A stretch of 35,324 nucleotides of DNA, taken from positions 1 through 35,324 of the forward strand of contig QMSB01000010.1 of assembly GCA_003650815.1 (NCBI GenBank), in the 5' to 3' direction. Below, piece by piece: positions 15,872-24,588 of the stretch. The stretch's first letter is position 1. Each line of letters opens with the position of its first letter. The stretch comes from Thermoprotei archaeon. GTDB lineage: Archaea > Thermoproteota > Thermoprotei > Thermofilales > B15-G2. The notes beneath the pieces are model-generated. The model did no database searches, was not told the DNA's origin, and saw nothing but the letters and a program-made list of their open reading frames with translations. Position numbers and translations under genes: made by a program.

Positions 15872-18064
15872 ATGTCTATGAAAATTAAAGCAGTTCTTAA
15901 AGATAAGTCGAATGAAAACCAGCTATATGTAAGGAGGTCTGATGGAGTAATGATACCTTTTGACAGGGAATATATTGTTCAAAGCCTTCTTAGAGAGACC
16001 AAGCTCGCGAAAATACTGTTTGGAGTAGAGCCTATGAGCAGAGAAGAGGCAGAGTTTATTGCAAAAGAAGTAGAGAACGAGATTCGCAGAATGAAACTTA
16101 AGTTTCTTAGCGGGCCTTTGATCAGAGAGCTAGTATGCGTAAAGCTACTTGAACGCGGCTATGATATTTATCGTAATGTATACACTAGGGTGGGATGCCC
16201 GCTTTTCGAAGTTTATGAGATCGATAAAGGTAGTGGATTTGAGGCCAAGGAGAACGCTAACTTACAGCTAAACCCTGAGACCTTTCATAAGAAAAAGGCA
16301 GATAGGATGTGCAAAGAGGCTTACCTCTTAATGATGCCTCCCTACATGGCTGACGCTCATTTAAGAGGAGATATTCATATACACGATTTAGAATATTTCT
16401 TCACCAGACCATTTTGTCAGGACCATGACCTACGCTTCTTCTTTTATTATGGGTTAATGCCTGATGGTACAGGTACTCATACTGCAGTAGCAGGGCCTGC
16501 TAAACATCCAGAGGTGGCTATTCTTCATGCAGCTAAGGTTCTAGGCAGTGCTCAAGTGAATTTTTCAGGAGGACAAGGATTCTTCAACTTCACTGTGTTT
16601 ATGGCGCCCTATCTTCAAGGGCTCAGTAGAAGAAGGATAAGGCAGCTAGCCCAGATGTTTCTCTACGAAATGATGCAAGCCTACGTTGCGAGAGGAGGGC
16701 AGCCCGTATTCAGTTCAATACAAATAGAAGCTGGTGTTCCCAAGGTTTGGAGAGAGGCTCCTGTTGTGTATGCAGGTAAAGTATGGAAAAACTTAACCTA
16801 CGGGGATCTGGAGGACGAGGTAAAGGCTTTCGCGTTAGCTCTGTTAGAGGAATATATTAAGGGAGATTATCGTGGCAAAATGTTTAACTTTCCTAAACCA
16901 GAAGTGGTTCAGCGCAGAAGTTACTGGACTAACGACGAATATGAGAAGGTGATGCATAAAGCAGCGGAATTAAGTGCGAAGTTTGGGTCGACTTACTATG
17001 ATAACGTCATTCCGTCTTATAGAGGAGGAGAGGACGGAGTATCGTGCTATCAGTGTTGCGCGTACTCTTTCTCCGAAGGACCTGATAGCGATATGTTTTG
17101 GGATAAAGTGAATTTTATTGATGGAGCGCACTTTGCAATGGGAGGATTGCAAGTAGTTACAATAAACATGCCGAGATTAGCGTACAAGGCTAGGGGAGAT
17201 GATGATAAACTATTCGAGGTATTAAGAAAGACCATGGAGATAGCTAGAGATGTTCTGCTTTATAAGTATGAAGTTATGAAAAGACAATACGAAGCGGGAT
17301 TAATACCATTTGCTTCACAGAAGCCTAAGGGTAGTAAGTATCCGCTAGTCAATTTAGATGACTTAGTTCTCACAATAGGAGTAGTGGGAGTTAATGAAAT
17401 GGTGCAGTGTCATGTAGGATACCAGCTTCACGAGCATAGTGAAGCTCTGAGATTTGCTCTAAGAGTTATTGTTGAAATGGAGAGGATTAAGCGTGAATTC
17501 GAGGAAGATACAGGGAGGAAATTCGCTATAGCTAGGACGCCGGCGGAAAGCTGTGCACAGAGGCTGGCTGTCTGTGATCTAATTCACTATAGAGACCAGG
17601 CCGTAAGATACGTCAAAGGAGATATCAAGACAGCTTTGTCTAGGATTAAGTATACAAGAGATTTGCCCATATACTACACGAACGGAACTCACGTAAATGT
17701 TTCTGCTAAGATACCTTTACTTAAACGTATGAAAATAGAGCAGAAGTTCTTCCCAATATTATCTGGAGGAAATATATTCCACATATGGTTGGGCGAGGCG
17801 AATCCAGACCCCGAAGCGATTTTCAAGCTTAACAGGAGAATAGCTCTTGACTCATGGATAGGATACTGGAGCTACACTAAAGATCTGACAGTATGTAGAG
17901 TATGCGACTTCACCTCAGGGGGGCTCTTTGAAAAATGTCCACGATGCGGATCAGGGGATATCAGCTGGTACAGCAGAATTACTGGATACTACCAGGAGGT
18001 ACAGGGCTGGAACGAAGGAAAGAAGCAGGAGTTAAGAGATAGATATCGCATTTCCCTTAGTTAA
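15872..18064 (+). CDS. nrdD: Anaerobic (class III) ribonucleoside-triphosphate reductase
   Basis: 730 residues. Reduces ribonucleotides to deoxyribonucleotides with an oxygen-sensitive glycyl radical. An ATP-cone begins at about residue 20 (RRSDGVMIPFDREYI). The catalytic barrel follows; a CYQCC cluster at residues 392-396 is a candidate for active-site thiols. Near the C-terminus, CRVCDF...KCPRCG is the zinc site and the radical glycine is probably Gly705 in RITGYY. No activase (nrdG) lies in the window. The upstream redoxin suggests thiol rather than formate as reductant. The end overlaps the convergent gene by 8 bases. Confidence 0.97.
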   Translation: MSMKIKAVLKDKSNENQLYVRRSDGVMIPFDREYIVQSLLRETKLAKILFGVEPMSREEAEFIAKEVENEIRRMKLKFLSGPLIRELVCVKLLERGYDIYRNVYTRVGCPLFEVYEIDKGSGFEAKENANLQLNPETFHKKKADRMCKEAYLLMMPPYMADAHLRGDIHIHDLEYFFTRPFCQDHDLRFFFYYGLMPDGTGTHTAVAGPAKHPEVAILHAAKVLGSAQVNFSGGQGFFNFTVFMAPYLQGLSRRRIRQLAQMFLYEMMQAYVARGGQPVFSSIQIEAGVPKVWREAPVVYAGKVWKNLTYGDLEDEVKAFALALLEEYIKGDYRGKMFNFPKPEVVQRRSYWTNDEYEKVMHKAAELSAKFGSTYYDNVIPSYRGGEDGVSCYQCCAYSFSEGPDSDMFWDKVNFIDGAHFAMGGLQVVTINMPRLAYKARGDDDKLFEVLRKTMEIARDVLLYKYEVMKRQYEAGLIPFASQKPKGSKYPLVNLDDLVLTIGVVGVNEMVQCHVGYQLHEHSEALRFALRVIVEMERIKREFEEDTGRKFAIARTPAESCAQRLAVCDLIHYRDQAVRYVKGDIKTALSRIKYTRDLPIYYTNGTHVNVSAKIPLLKRMKIEQKFFPILSGGNIFHIWLGEANPDPEAIFKLNRRIALDSWIGYWSYTKDLTVCRVCDFTSGGLFEKCPRCGSGDISWYSRITGYYQEVQGWNEGKKQELRDRYRISLS

Positions 18065-18845
18065 GAGTTTTTAGGAGTTCTTCTAAATCCTTTGTATCAT
18101 GTTTAATCTCTTTTAATCTCTTTATTTCCTCCTCTATGATAGATTTTAGCTTAGTTTTCCAGTAATCAGGAGCTTCTTTGAAAATTCTACAAGCCTTATC
18201 AAGCAGTCCCGTCCTGATAATATAGGTGTAATATTCGTCTAAGGGGACAGTACTTATTCTATTACCTTTCATGATAATAACATATCCTGCTTCATAGTCA
18301 ACACCTTCCTTTACCTCTTCCTCGGCTTTACGAAGAAGTGATATGTCAACTACTTTACTACCATAAATTTCAGCAGCTCTAACTACTTTATCTAAAGCTC
18401 CTCCGAGACTCGCTATCTCCCTTAAGTCTTCTTTCGACAGCGGCAACGAATATCTTTTAGCGCCTATAACCATGTGTCCCGAAAGCCCTTCTACATTAGC
18501 TGTAGGTATTTTGACATCTAAAAAAGAGTCACAAACAAATAACTCTATTAATTCACTCTCTCCAGAAGGATAATGAATTCTGACAGCTTCGCTCCAAAGC
18601 TTTGCACTAACTTCTCCTAAAATTACTGGACCTTCGAAGAAAGGTACATTGTATTTAGATGCAAAAAATTTTGCTAATCCTTCTGTTGGTCCTAAGATTT
18701 CAAAAATTACTGCATTTTTCCAGTTCTTACAGGTCTTTAATTTTATCTCTCTTCGACTACTAACAACTAATCCTACTTTCCCTAATTCCTGAATTAATTT
18801 ATTCTCATCGACTTGATCGTCTTTAATAAATCCGAGTACACCCAA
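18057..18845 (-). CDS. Conserved-looking protein, function unknown
   Basis: 262 residues, mixed alpha/beta, no signal peptide or membrane segment. The first 110 residues look like a globular alpha/beta domain (FEGPVILGEVSAKLWSEAVRIHYP), and the last 60 are helical and charged. No family recognised. The start appears to be TTG; the next in-frame codons offer nothing better. A TATA-like element on the minus strand at 18879-18890 fits a transcript starting near 18859. It overlaps the nrdD end by 8 bases and is divergent from a C/D sRNA. Confidence 0.7.
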   Translation of the reverse strand: MGVLGFIKDDQVDENKLIQELGKVGLVVSSRREIKLKTCKNWKNAVIFEILGPTEGLAKFFASKYNVPFFEGPVILGEVSAKLWSEAVRIHYPSGESELIELFVCDSFLDVKIPTANVEGLSGHMVIGAKRYSLPLSKEDLREIASLGGALDKVVRAAEIYGSKVVDISLLRKAEEEVKEGVDYEAGYVIIMKGNRISTVPLDEYYTYIIRTGLLDKACRIFKEAPDYWKTKLKSIIEEEIKRLKEIKHDTKDLEELLKTLN

Positions 18846-18878
18846 TTATAGCACCTATCTTTATATCTATCTATAGTA

Positions 18879-18890
18879 GATATTTTTAAC
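18879..18890. promoter_or_regulatory. TATA element shared by an orphan gene and a C/D sRNA
   Basis: GATATTTTTAAC. On the plus strand, 26 bases from its centre is about 18911, the expected 5' end of the C/D sRNA. On the minus strand it predicts a start near 18859, in front of the TTG at 18845. Confidence 0.5.
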
Positions 18891-18910
18891 GGAAAAAGAG
18901 TAGCGGTAAG

Positions 18911-18966
18911 CCGATGATGACCGTGTTGGTGTGTGAACCATGAGCATAGACGGGCGAGCTGAGGAG
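18911..18966 (+). ncRNA. C/D box sRNA (2'-O-methylation guide)
   Basis: Clean archaeal layout: C box ATGATGA at 18914-18920, 12-base guide, D' GTGA at 18933-18936, C' ATGAGCA at 18940-18946, 12-base guide, D box CTGA at 18959-18962. A TATA element is correctly placed upstream. The D guide (tagacgggcgag) is complementary over eight bases to CGCCCGUC of 16S rRNA; the fifth base from the D box would then pair with the position equivalent to E. coli C1402. The rRNA match is from memory. Confidence 0.8.
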
Positions 18967-19112
18967 TAAAGTCACTAAACTAGTTTAAAATTAATTAAAG
19001 GGAGCTCCGAATAGGGTCTACTTAAGTTCAAGCCGATTCCGCGAAGTTTTCTCAGAATCACTTTAGGTGTTTTCTAAGTAATAACCTCATGATATTTTAC
19101 TATCAGAAGAAA

Positions 19113-19124
19113 AATAATATATAT
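19113..19124 (+). promoter_or_regulatory. TATA element deciding the start of the secreted propeller-thioredoxin gene
   Basis: AATAATATATAT is centred about 27 bases before the ATG at 19146, which would be leaderless. An in-frame ATG at 19089 is upstream of this promoter and would place a charged peptide in front of the signal sequence, so it is rejected. Confidence 0.55.
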
Positions 19125-19145
19125 CTATACAAAGCAGAAATAGTG

Positions 19146-21692
19146 ATGTTTAAGCGAACATTGCCTACAGTGTATTTCTTAGTTCTAATACTTTTATCAG
19201 TGCAGCTACCCGTGCTTTCAGAGTCTCAAAAAATTCGCAGAAGTGAGTCTTTGAAAGTATCTGTTAATAGATATTCTCTTGAGGGAGTTGTATACAAAGT
19301 AATAAAAGCGCCTGAGTTCGGCTTTGTTTATATAACTGTGAGAAAGCTTGGAAGATATATAGTTTATATATTTAATAGTGAAGGCTTACTAAAAGTAGTG
19401 AATCCCTATAGACCATTCTTCGCTTACTCTTCTCTCTTAAGAGCCTTAGTGTCTATCACGAGAAACAATAGTAAAGTAGTCATATTAGATCCGCTAAACT
19501 TAGATATTGAAAGAAGCTTAGCGTCTATTACGCGGCCACCACAGGCTACTACACCAATAGACATTATATGTGAAGGCGATAAATTAGTGATATGCTACAT
19601 GGGCGCTTTTTCTGCTGAGGGGGCTACTAGGACTGGTAGAATGATTCAGGTATACTCTTTAATATTGGGTAGAGAGCTTTGGCATACACGGCTCAAAGTT
19701 GGAGTCTATGTAGACGTATATTCATGCCAGTTTTCCCCTAATGGAGAGTATCTAGTTATACATGGCACAGATACCTTATGTAGGATATGTAGAGAGTGGA
19801 GCGATTTTATCGAAATAGTGAAATCTACTACGGGCGAGAAGATAACTAATAGAGATGCATCTAAGTATGGTAAGAGCTGGTATAAGGCTCTTTCAGAAGG
19901 AGTACTAATAAGCGTAGAGAATAAGTATTCTAGACATAAATGGCAAACAATATTTATTGACTATAAAGGCGATTTGAAATGGGCTTTTTCCAAAGATGAT
20001 CCAACTGAAAAATACTATGATGCTGTTGAGATAGATGAAGCAATAATATATTCTTCTATAACAAGTAAAGGTCAGGCTTTAGGAGCTATCGACAAGAATA
20101 CTGGGAGTAGGCTATGGAGATTCGAGTTTTCAGATTCACAGCCCTTTAAGCTTGATGGAGCTAAGGATGGTAGACTTATTGCAGCTAATAGTGATAGAGC
20201 TACTTTATATGACATTGATGGGAGGAAACTATGGGAATACAAATTTAACGACGGGTATCAAGTTGATTATTGCTTATGGATAGATTCAAACACATTTATT
20301 GTAGCTAAAACTAATCTAGTATATTTCTTTAAAATTAAAACTGAGAGAAAATATTTACTAAAAATAGATATAAAAGATGATAAAGGCAGTCCTTTAAAGA
20401 ATACTATCCTAGTAATTTACAATGCTTCAGATATGTCTTTGTTAACGAAAATAGTACTTAAAGAAAAGAGTAGTACTACCTTAACATTACCTAAGGGAGA
20501 TTACTTAATTCAAGTAGAGAAGGAAGGATATGGTGAAACTGTAGAAAAAATTTCGTTGAGTGCCAATATGTCTTTAACTATAAATCTTAATAAAATCGTA
20601 AAAAAGAAGTCTTCCGAAGCAGATTTAGAAAAAGTGGAGGTAAGACTAGTAGATCTTTATGGTAAACCTTTAAGAAATTCTGAAGTTATATTGTATAGAA
20701 AAATTTCAGAAGGGCATTATCAGCTATACTCAAGATTAAGGACAAGTGACGAGGGATTAATATCTTGGGTATTGAAAAAAGAAGATAAAGGAATATTTAA
20801 AATAGTAGTTCCCAAGTATAGTTGGAGCAAAGAGATAGCTGTTGAAATACTTCCATGTAACATAGAACTTCAAGTACTTATATCTGAGAAATATCCCCTA
20901 ATAATAGAGGCAATAATACCACCTAAAGTGTCTATTAAAATCTTTAATGAAAGTGGGCTTACTGTATATTCAGATGATATTGAAGGAGCTACTGTTGTAG
21001 AGCTAAAGCCAGGCCTATATAAGCTAGAAGTATTTGCAGAAGGATATAAGAAGGAAGTAAAAGTTATCAAAGTACCTGAAGTAATGAAAGTAAGCCTATA
21101 TCTAGAAGAAGAAAAAAGAAATAAAGAAAACATTATGCTTACATCGATTAAAGACGTAATTAATACTCTTAAAGAACACTCCCTAAAGAGTGAAATCCTG
21201 AATAGGAGAATCCCTGCTCCTCAGTTTAAAGTAATTGATGTAGAAGGTAGAGTTCTAAGTTTAAGAACCTTTAAAAACAAAATAATTATCCTTGAATTTT
21301 TCTACATAGGCTGTCATGGATGTGAAGACCTTATTCCGCTACTGCACAATCTCTCACGTTACGACAATGTAGTCATAATTTCAATAGATGTAAGACCTAA
21401 TATCGATACTCGAGATAAGCTCTTAAATTATATGGAAAGATTTAATATAACGTGGTACGTAGTTGGAGATACATCAAATTTAGCTGAAGTTTACAGAATT
21501 TCAGCAACACCTACAGTTTTTGTTATTAAAGATGGTTATATTTTAGCATCCTTTGTCGGTTATAAAGAAAACATAGTGACAACAGGACCGGGATATTCTA
21601 AAATAATTCTTAGAGTAAAGCTGAGTCAGATATTAGTACTGATAGCTATTGCTGCAATTATATATATAATTTACGAAGAGCTTAAAGAGTAA
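19146..21692 (+). CDS. Secreted, membrane-anchored protein: beta-propeller, PEGA/Ig-like repeats and TlpA-like thioredoxin
   Basis: 848 residues from the ATG at 19146. A signal peptide spans about residues 1-27. Residues 30-375 form a PQQ-like propeller with repeated ELWHTRL, LKWAF, RLWRF and KLWEYKF blade motifs. Residues 395-675 contain three beta-sandwich repeats of PEGA or carboxypeptidase-regulatory type, with PKGDYLIQVEKEGYGE and KPGLYKLEVFAEGYKK. A thioredoxin/TlpA domain (about 690-815) carries redox-active CHGC at 723-726 and the cis-Pro segment ISATPTVFVI. The protein ends with one transmembrane helix (about 823-842) and a short charged tail. It should sit outside the cell, tethered at the C-terminus, with the thioredoxin next to the membrane. 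Substrate unknown. Confidence 0.85.
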   Translation: MFKRTLPTVYFLVLILLSVQLPVLSESQKIRRSESLKVSVNRYSLEGVVYKVIKAPEFGFVYITVRKLGRYIVYIFNSEGLLKVVNPYRPFFAYSSLLRALVSITRNNSKVVILDPLNLDIERSLASITRPPQATTPIDIICEGDKLVICYMGAFSAEGATRTGRMIQVYSLILGRELWHTRLKVGVYVDVYSCQFSPNGEYLVIHGTDTLCRICREWSDFIEIVKSTTGEKITNRDASKYGKSWYKALSEGVLISVENKYSRHKWQTIFIDYKGDLKWAFSKDDPTEKYYDAVEIDEAIIYSSITSKGQALGAIDKNTGSRLWRFEFSDSQPFKLDGAKDGRLIAANSDRATLYDIDGRKLWEYKFNDGYQVDYCLWIDSNTFIVAKTNLVYFFKIKTERKYLLKIDIKDDKGSPLKNTILVIYNASDMSLLTKIVLKEKSSTTLTLPKGDYLIQVEKEGYGETVEKISLSANMSLTINLNKIVKKKSSEADLEKVEVRLVDLYGKPLRNSEVILYRKISEGHYQLYSRLRTSDEGLISWVLKKEDKGIFKIVVPKYSWSKEIAVEILPCNIELQVLISEKYPLIIEAIIPPKVSIKIFNESGLTVYSDDIEGATVVELKPGLYKLEVFAEGYKKEVKVIKVPEVMKVSLYLEEEKRNKENIMLTSIKDVINTLKEHSLKSEILNRRIPAPQFKVIDVEGRVLSLRTFKNKIIILEFFYIGCHGCEDLIPLLHNLSRYDNVVIISIDVRPNIDTRDKLLNYMERFNITWYVVGDTSNLAEVYRISATPTVFVIKDGYILASFVGYKENIVTTGPGYSKIILRVKLSQILVLIAIAAIIYIIYEELKE

Positions 21693-22362
21693 CATAGTAA
21701 ACATCTATTTCTTCTAGAAATTTTTTCAGCTTATGAAAAGGAACTATAAAAGTTCTATAGAGTACTTTAGTGCTTAAATCCTTGTAAACGATAAGTATAG
21801 GAAAAACATGATTAAACTTGTATCCCTTGTACTTAAAGTAGTCAGCTAGTCTCGTAGTTCTCTCCCAGTGTTTAAGTGCAGCTTTTGAAATTCCTCCGCT
21901 TAGCCTAAACCACTGTTTACAGTCTACACTTAAAATTATGTTACTCTTTATTCCAACGATATCTACTTCATGTCGCTTTCCATGAATTTTAAATCTAAAA
22001 TTTCTTAAGACCTCATATGAGTACTGACTTATTACTTGTGAGCAGAGTTCTTCGAACTCCTTCCACGTAAGCATCTCCACTACTTCTTCAAGAGGACAGC
22101 CCTCATCTAAGGCTTTATAAACGAATCTTGCTAAATCTTTTATGAAAACTTTGTCTTTGTCCAAGAATACGATCTCGTTAGCTATTAATGATTTTAATAG
22201 AGTTTTAAGACATGGAATCATGTTCACTAGTTTATCCAAGAACTCCATAGAATGTTCTTTTTTCGAAGAATATAAAATAGCTAAATAGGCAGCTGGCTTA
22301 GGGCCTCGGGTAATGGTGACGGCCTTTATCTTCCATTGAATAACTTTTTCTTCTTTCATCAT
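21682..22362 (-). CDS. PD-(D/E)XK nuclease-like protein (Mrr-like), function unknown
   Basis: 226 residues. The C-terminal half has the core of a restriction-endonuclease fold: a helix with WKEFEELC, then HEVDIVG with Asp134, a strand ILSVDCKQW with Asp147 and Lys149 (D-X-K), then a helix with KHWERTTRLADY. The layout resembles Mrr or archaeal Hjc-like nucleases. The N-terminal 90 residues look helical and may bind DNA or a partner. No methylase, helicase or other defence gene is adjacent. The end overlaps the secreted thioredoxin gene by 11 bases. Confidence 0.7.
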   Translation of the reverse strand: MMKEEKVIQWKIKAVTITRGPKPAAYLAILYSSKKEHSMEFLDKLVNMIPCLKTLLKSLIANEIVFLDKDKVFIKDLARFVYKALDEGCPLEEVVEMLTWKEFEELCSQVISQYSYEVLRNFRFKIHGKRHEVDIVGIKSNIILSVDCKQWFRLSGGISKAALKHWERTTRLADYFKYKGYKFNHVFPILIVYKDLSTKVLYRTFIVPFHKLKKFLEEIDVYYVTL

Positions 22363-22540
22363 TTAGCCCTTAGATATTGTCCTTATCTATTTTATTACTA
22401 ATTCTCTATAACTTAGTTCTTTTATCTCTCCTGACTCAAAATAGATATCGCGTTTAACTCAGTATATATTTAACAAATAATAGCCAGCAGTTAAGGTCCA
22501 TAAATTTAATAGATTACGCCTGTAAATAGTCTGGGTTAAA

Positions 22541-23614
22541 ATGAAGATAGTTGATTTAAAGTGGGCAGTATATCGTTTAGAGAATATTCAGCCTTTTAGA
22601 ATAGCCTACGGGGTGTCTGAAGCTAGCAATAACATATATGTTAAAGTTACATTAGAAGATGGAACCGAAGGTTTTGGAGAAGCCTGCGGGTCTAGGAGAG
22701 TTACAGGAGAGGTTTACGAAACAATAATTTCTTTCCTAAAAATAGTAGCGGAACAAATTGTAGGAGAAAGTATATTTAATATTAATAGAGTTATTGAAAG
22801 TCTATACAAAAATATTAAAGGAAATACTGCAGCAAAAGCAGCTCTGGACATAGCACTTCATGACGCTTGGGCTAAAGCTCTCAGTCAGCCGCTCTACAAG
22901 GCTTTGGGCGGGCAGGTTAATGTAGTTGAATCCGATTACACAATAGGCATAAAAAATATTGATGAAATGTGTAAAGAAGCACAAAACTTTGTAGAAAGGG
23001 GCTTTAAGAAACTTAAAATTAAAGTGGGAGTGAATCCTCAAACAGATCTAGATATTGTTAAGAGAATAAGAGAGAGTGTAGGTTATGATATAGAATTGAG
23101 AGTCGACGCGAATCAAGCATGGAGTCCCAAGACAGCTGTAAAACTAATTAAGCGGATGGAACGCTATGAAATAGAATTCGTAGAGCAACCTGTCCCAGCA
23201 TGGGATTATTCAGGACTTAAATTTGTTAAAGATAGGGTAGATGTTCCTATAACGGCTGATGAGTCTGTATTGACTTCAAGAGATGCTTTGAATTTAATAA
23301 GAATGGATGCCGTTGATCTAATAAACATCAAGTTGATGAAATGCGGGGGAATAAAAGAGGCTATTAAAATTGCTCACGTAGCAGAAGCGGCTGGAATAAA
23401 ATGTATGATAGGCTGTATGAATGAATCTTCTCTTTCGATAGCTGCTGCAGCGCACTTAGCTATGTCTACGAAGAATATAGTTTACTACGACCTAGATTCT
23501 CCTCTAATGCTGAAGAATGATCCATCAGAACCTAAATTGAGATATGAAAAAGGAGTTATAAAGCTGTCTGATCAGCCAGGAATAGGGATAAGTGTTGAGA
23601 AAGTCTTTTCCTAG
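22541..23614 (+). CDS. Dipeptide (Ala-Glu type) epimerase, enolase superfamily
   Basis: 357 residues, full length for the muconate-lactonizing subgroup. The catalytic pair of lysines is in KLKIKVG (KXK) and NIKLMKCGG. Metal ligands are the Asp of VDANQAW, the Glu of VEQP and the Asp of ADES. A C-terminal DLDSPLML segment is characteristic of dipeptide epimerases. The specificity is not certain: L-Ala-D/L-Glu epimerase is the best guess, though other dipeptides are possible. Archaea lack peptidoglycan, so its substrate is probably imported or scavenged peptide. TATA-like ATAAATTTA is about 36 bases upstream of the ATG. The next gene starts inside its last codons. Confidence 0.9.
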   Translation: MKIVDLKWAVYRLENIQPFRIAYGVSEASNNIYVKVTLEDGTEGFGEACGSRRVTGEVYETIISFLKIVAEQIVGESIFNINRVIESLYKNIKGNTAAKAALDIALHDAWAKALSQPLYKALGGQVNVVESDYTIGIKNIDEMCKEAQNFVERGFKKLKIKVGVNPQTDLDIVKRIRESVGYDIELRVDANQAWSPKTAVKLIKRMERYEIEFVEQPVPAWDYSGLKFVKDRVDVPITADESVLTSRDALNLIRMDAVDLINIKLMKCGGIKEAIKIAHVAEAAGIKCMIGCMNESSLSIAAAAHLAMSTKNIVYYDLDSPLMLKNDPSEPKLRYEKGVIKLSDQPGIGISVEKVFS

Positions 23615-24182
23615 AATTATAGTAGTAACTGGAACTCCTGGAGTAGGAAAGACAACTATTTCTAAAATTTTAGCTAAAAGACTACAGGCAGAATATATCA
23701 GTTTGAGAGAACTGGTACTAAAATACAGACTCGTTTTAAACTACGATAGAGAGCTTCTGAGCTGGATAATAGACGAAGACAGAGTCAGAAGAATTCTAAG
23801 GAAAAGCATTCTAAGAAAGCAGTCTAAAAAAATAGTAATAGATACACACATACTCTCGGTTATTGATAGCGATCTAGTAGATATTGTGGTCGTTCTCAGA
23901 CTGCACCCTAAACTGTTGCTAAAAAGGCTTAAGGAGAGACACTATCCTCTCAGTAAGATTAAAGCAAATATTCAATGTGAGGTTATGGGTCTATGTACGG
24001 CAGAAGCTGTAAGTATTTTTAGTGAAGATAAAGTAGTCGAAATAAATACATCAGACAGAGAGATTGAAGAAGCATTAAATGAAGTAGTTAACGCACTTAA
24101 TAATCCGGAGAAGTATAGGCCGGGAAAGATAGACTGGTCTCAAGTAATTTTTGAAGATGAACTCGTAAAGTACCTCACTTAG
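23592..24182 (+). CDS. Archaeal adenylate kinase-like NTPase (Fap7/hCINAP family)
   Basis: 196 residues. P-loop GTPGVGKTT near the N-terminus; a conserved IVIDTH segment; RLHPKLLLKRLKER as the lid-like region; and the family's ending KYRPGKIDW near the C-terminus. Fap7 homologues have adenylate kinase and ATPase activity and in eukaryotes and some archaea assist small-subunit rRNA maturation with uS11. The GTG at 23592 (or TTG at 23595) lies within the epimerase gene, overlapping it by about 20 bases, so translation is coupled. Overlaps the convergent PqqD-like gene by 4 bases. Confidence 0.9.
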   Translation: MLRKSFPRIIVVTGTPGVGKTTISKILAKRLQAEYISLRELVLKYRLVLNYDRELLSWIIDEDRVRRILRKSILRKQSKKIVIDTHILSVIDSDLVDIVVVLRLHPKLLLKRLKERHYPLSKIKANIQCEVMGLCTAEAVSIFSEDKVVEINTSDREIEEALNEVVNALNNPEKYRPGKIDWSQVIFEDELVKYLT

Positions 24183-24580
24183 GTTTTAGCTTGCTTAGGT
24201 ATAATAAACGCTACTAGTCTTCTTTGAGCAAGCATATTTAGATACGTTATTAGCGAGACTTCAGCTTCTCTAGGTCTGAGCTTATATTTCTTACATAGTT
24301 CGTTAATTATGTCTTCTATTGTATGATTTCCATCGCATAGCTCCCATACAAAACTTCCGACAGTATCTAAGATTATTTTTCTCTGTTTACTTACTTTAAA
24401 AAGCTTGGTCATCCAAGTATCTTTCATTTTGACTATAAGAGCTATTTCGCCACTTTCATATTTTTTCCACTCTACGAGAGGATTTCGTATAGGCTTACTT
24501 TTAAGGATTATTTCCTTACTGGGCTGCAAAGGCGTCTTTTCAGGCTTCTTTTTCTTCTTAAAGAATGGTAGTTTTATCAT
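24179..24580 (-). CDS. PqqD-like (RRE fold) protein
   Basis: 133 residues. A Lys-rich N-terminal tail is followed at residues 60-130 by a PqqD-type winged helix: the ILDTVGSFVWELCDGNHTIEDIINEL segment is the family signature. PqqD domains bind leader peptides of ribosomal peptide natural products and hand them to radical SAM enzymes; archaea also carry stand-alone versions of unknown role. No precursor peptide or adjacent radical SAM enzyme is visible here. It lies 8 bases downstream of a Cys-rich zinc protein and is probably co-transcribed with it. Confidence 0.8.
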   Translation of the reverse strand: MIKLPFFKKKKKPEKTPLQPSKEIILKSKPIRNPLVEWKKYESGEIALIVKMKDTWMTKLFKVSKQRKIILDTVGSFVWELCDGNHTIEDIINELCKKYKLRPREAEVSLITYLNMLAQRRLVAFIIPKQAKT

Positions 24581-24588
24581 TCTCTCTA

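Noticed and set aside
19020-19060. tRNA-like T-arm (GTTCAAG) in the 18967-19145 gap
   Set aside because: No acceptor, D or anticodon arm can be built around it.
19089-19145. Upstream ATG of the secreted protein
   Set aside because: It lies before a TATA element correctly spaced for ATG 19146 and would put a charged leader ahead of the signal peptide.
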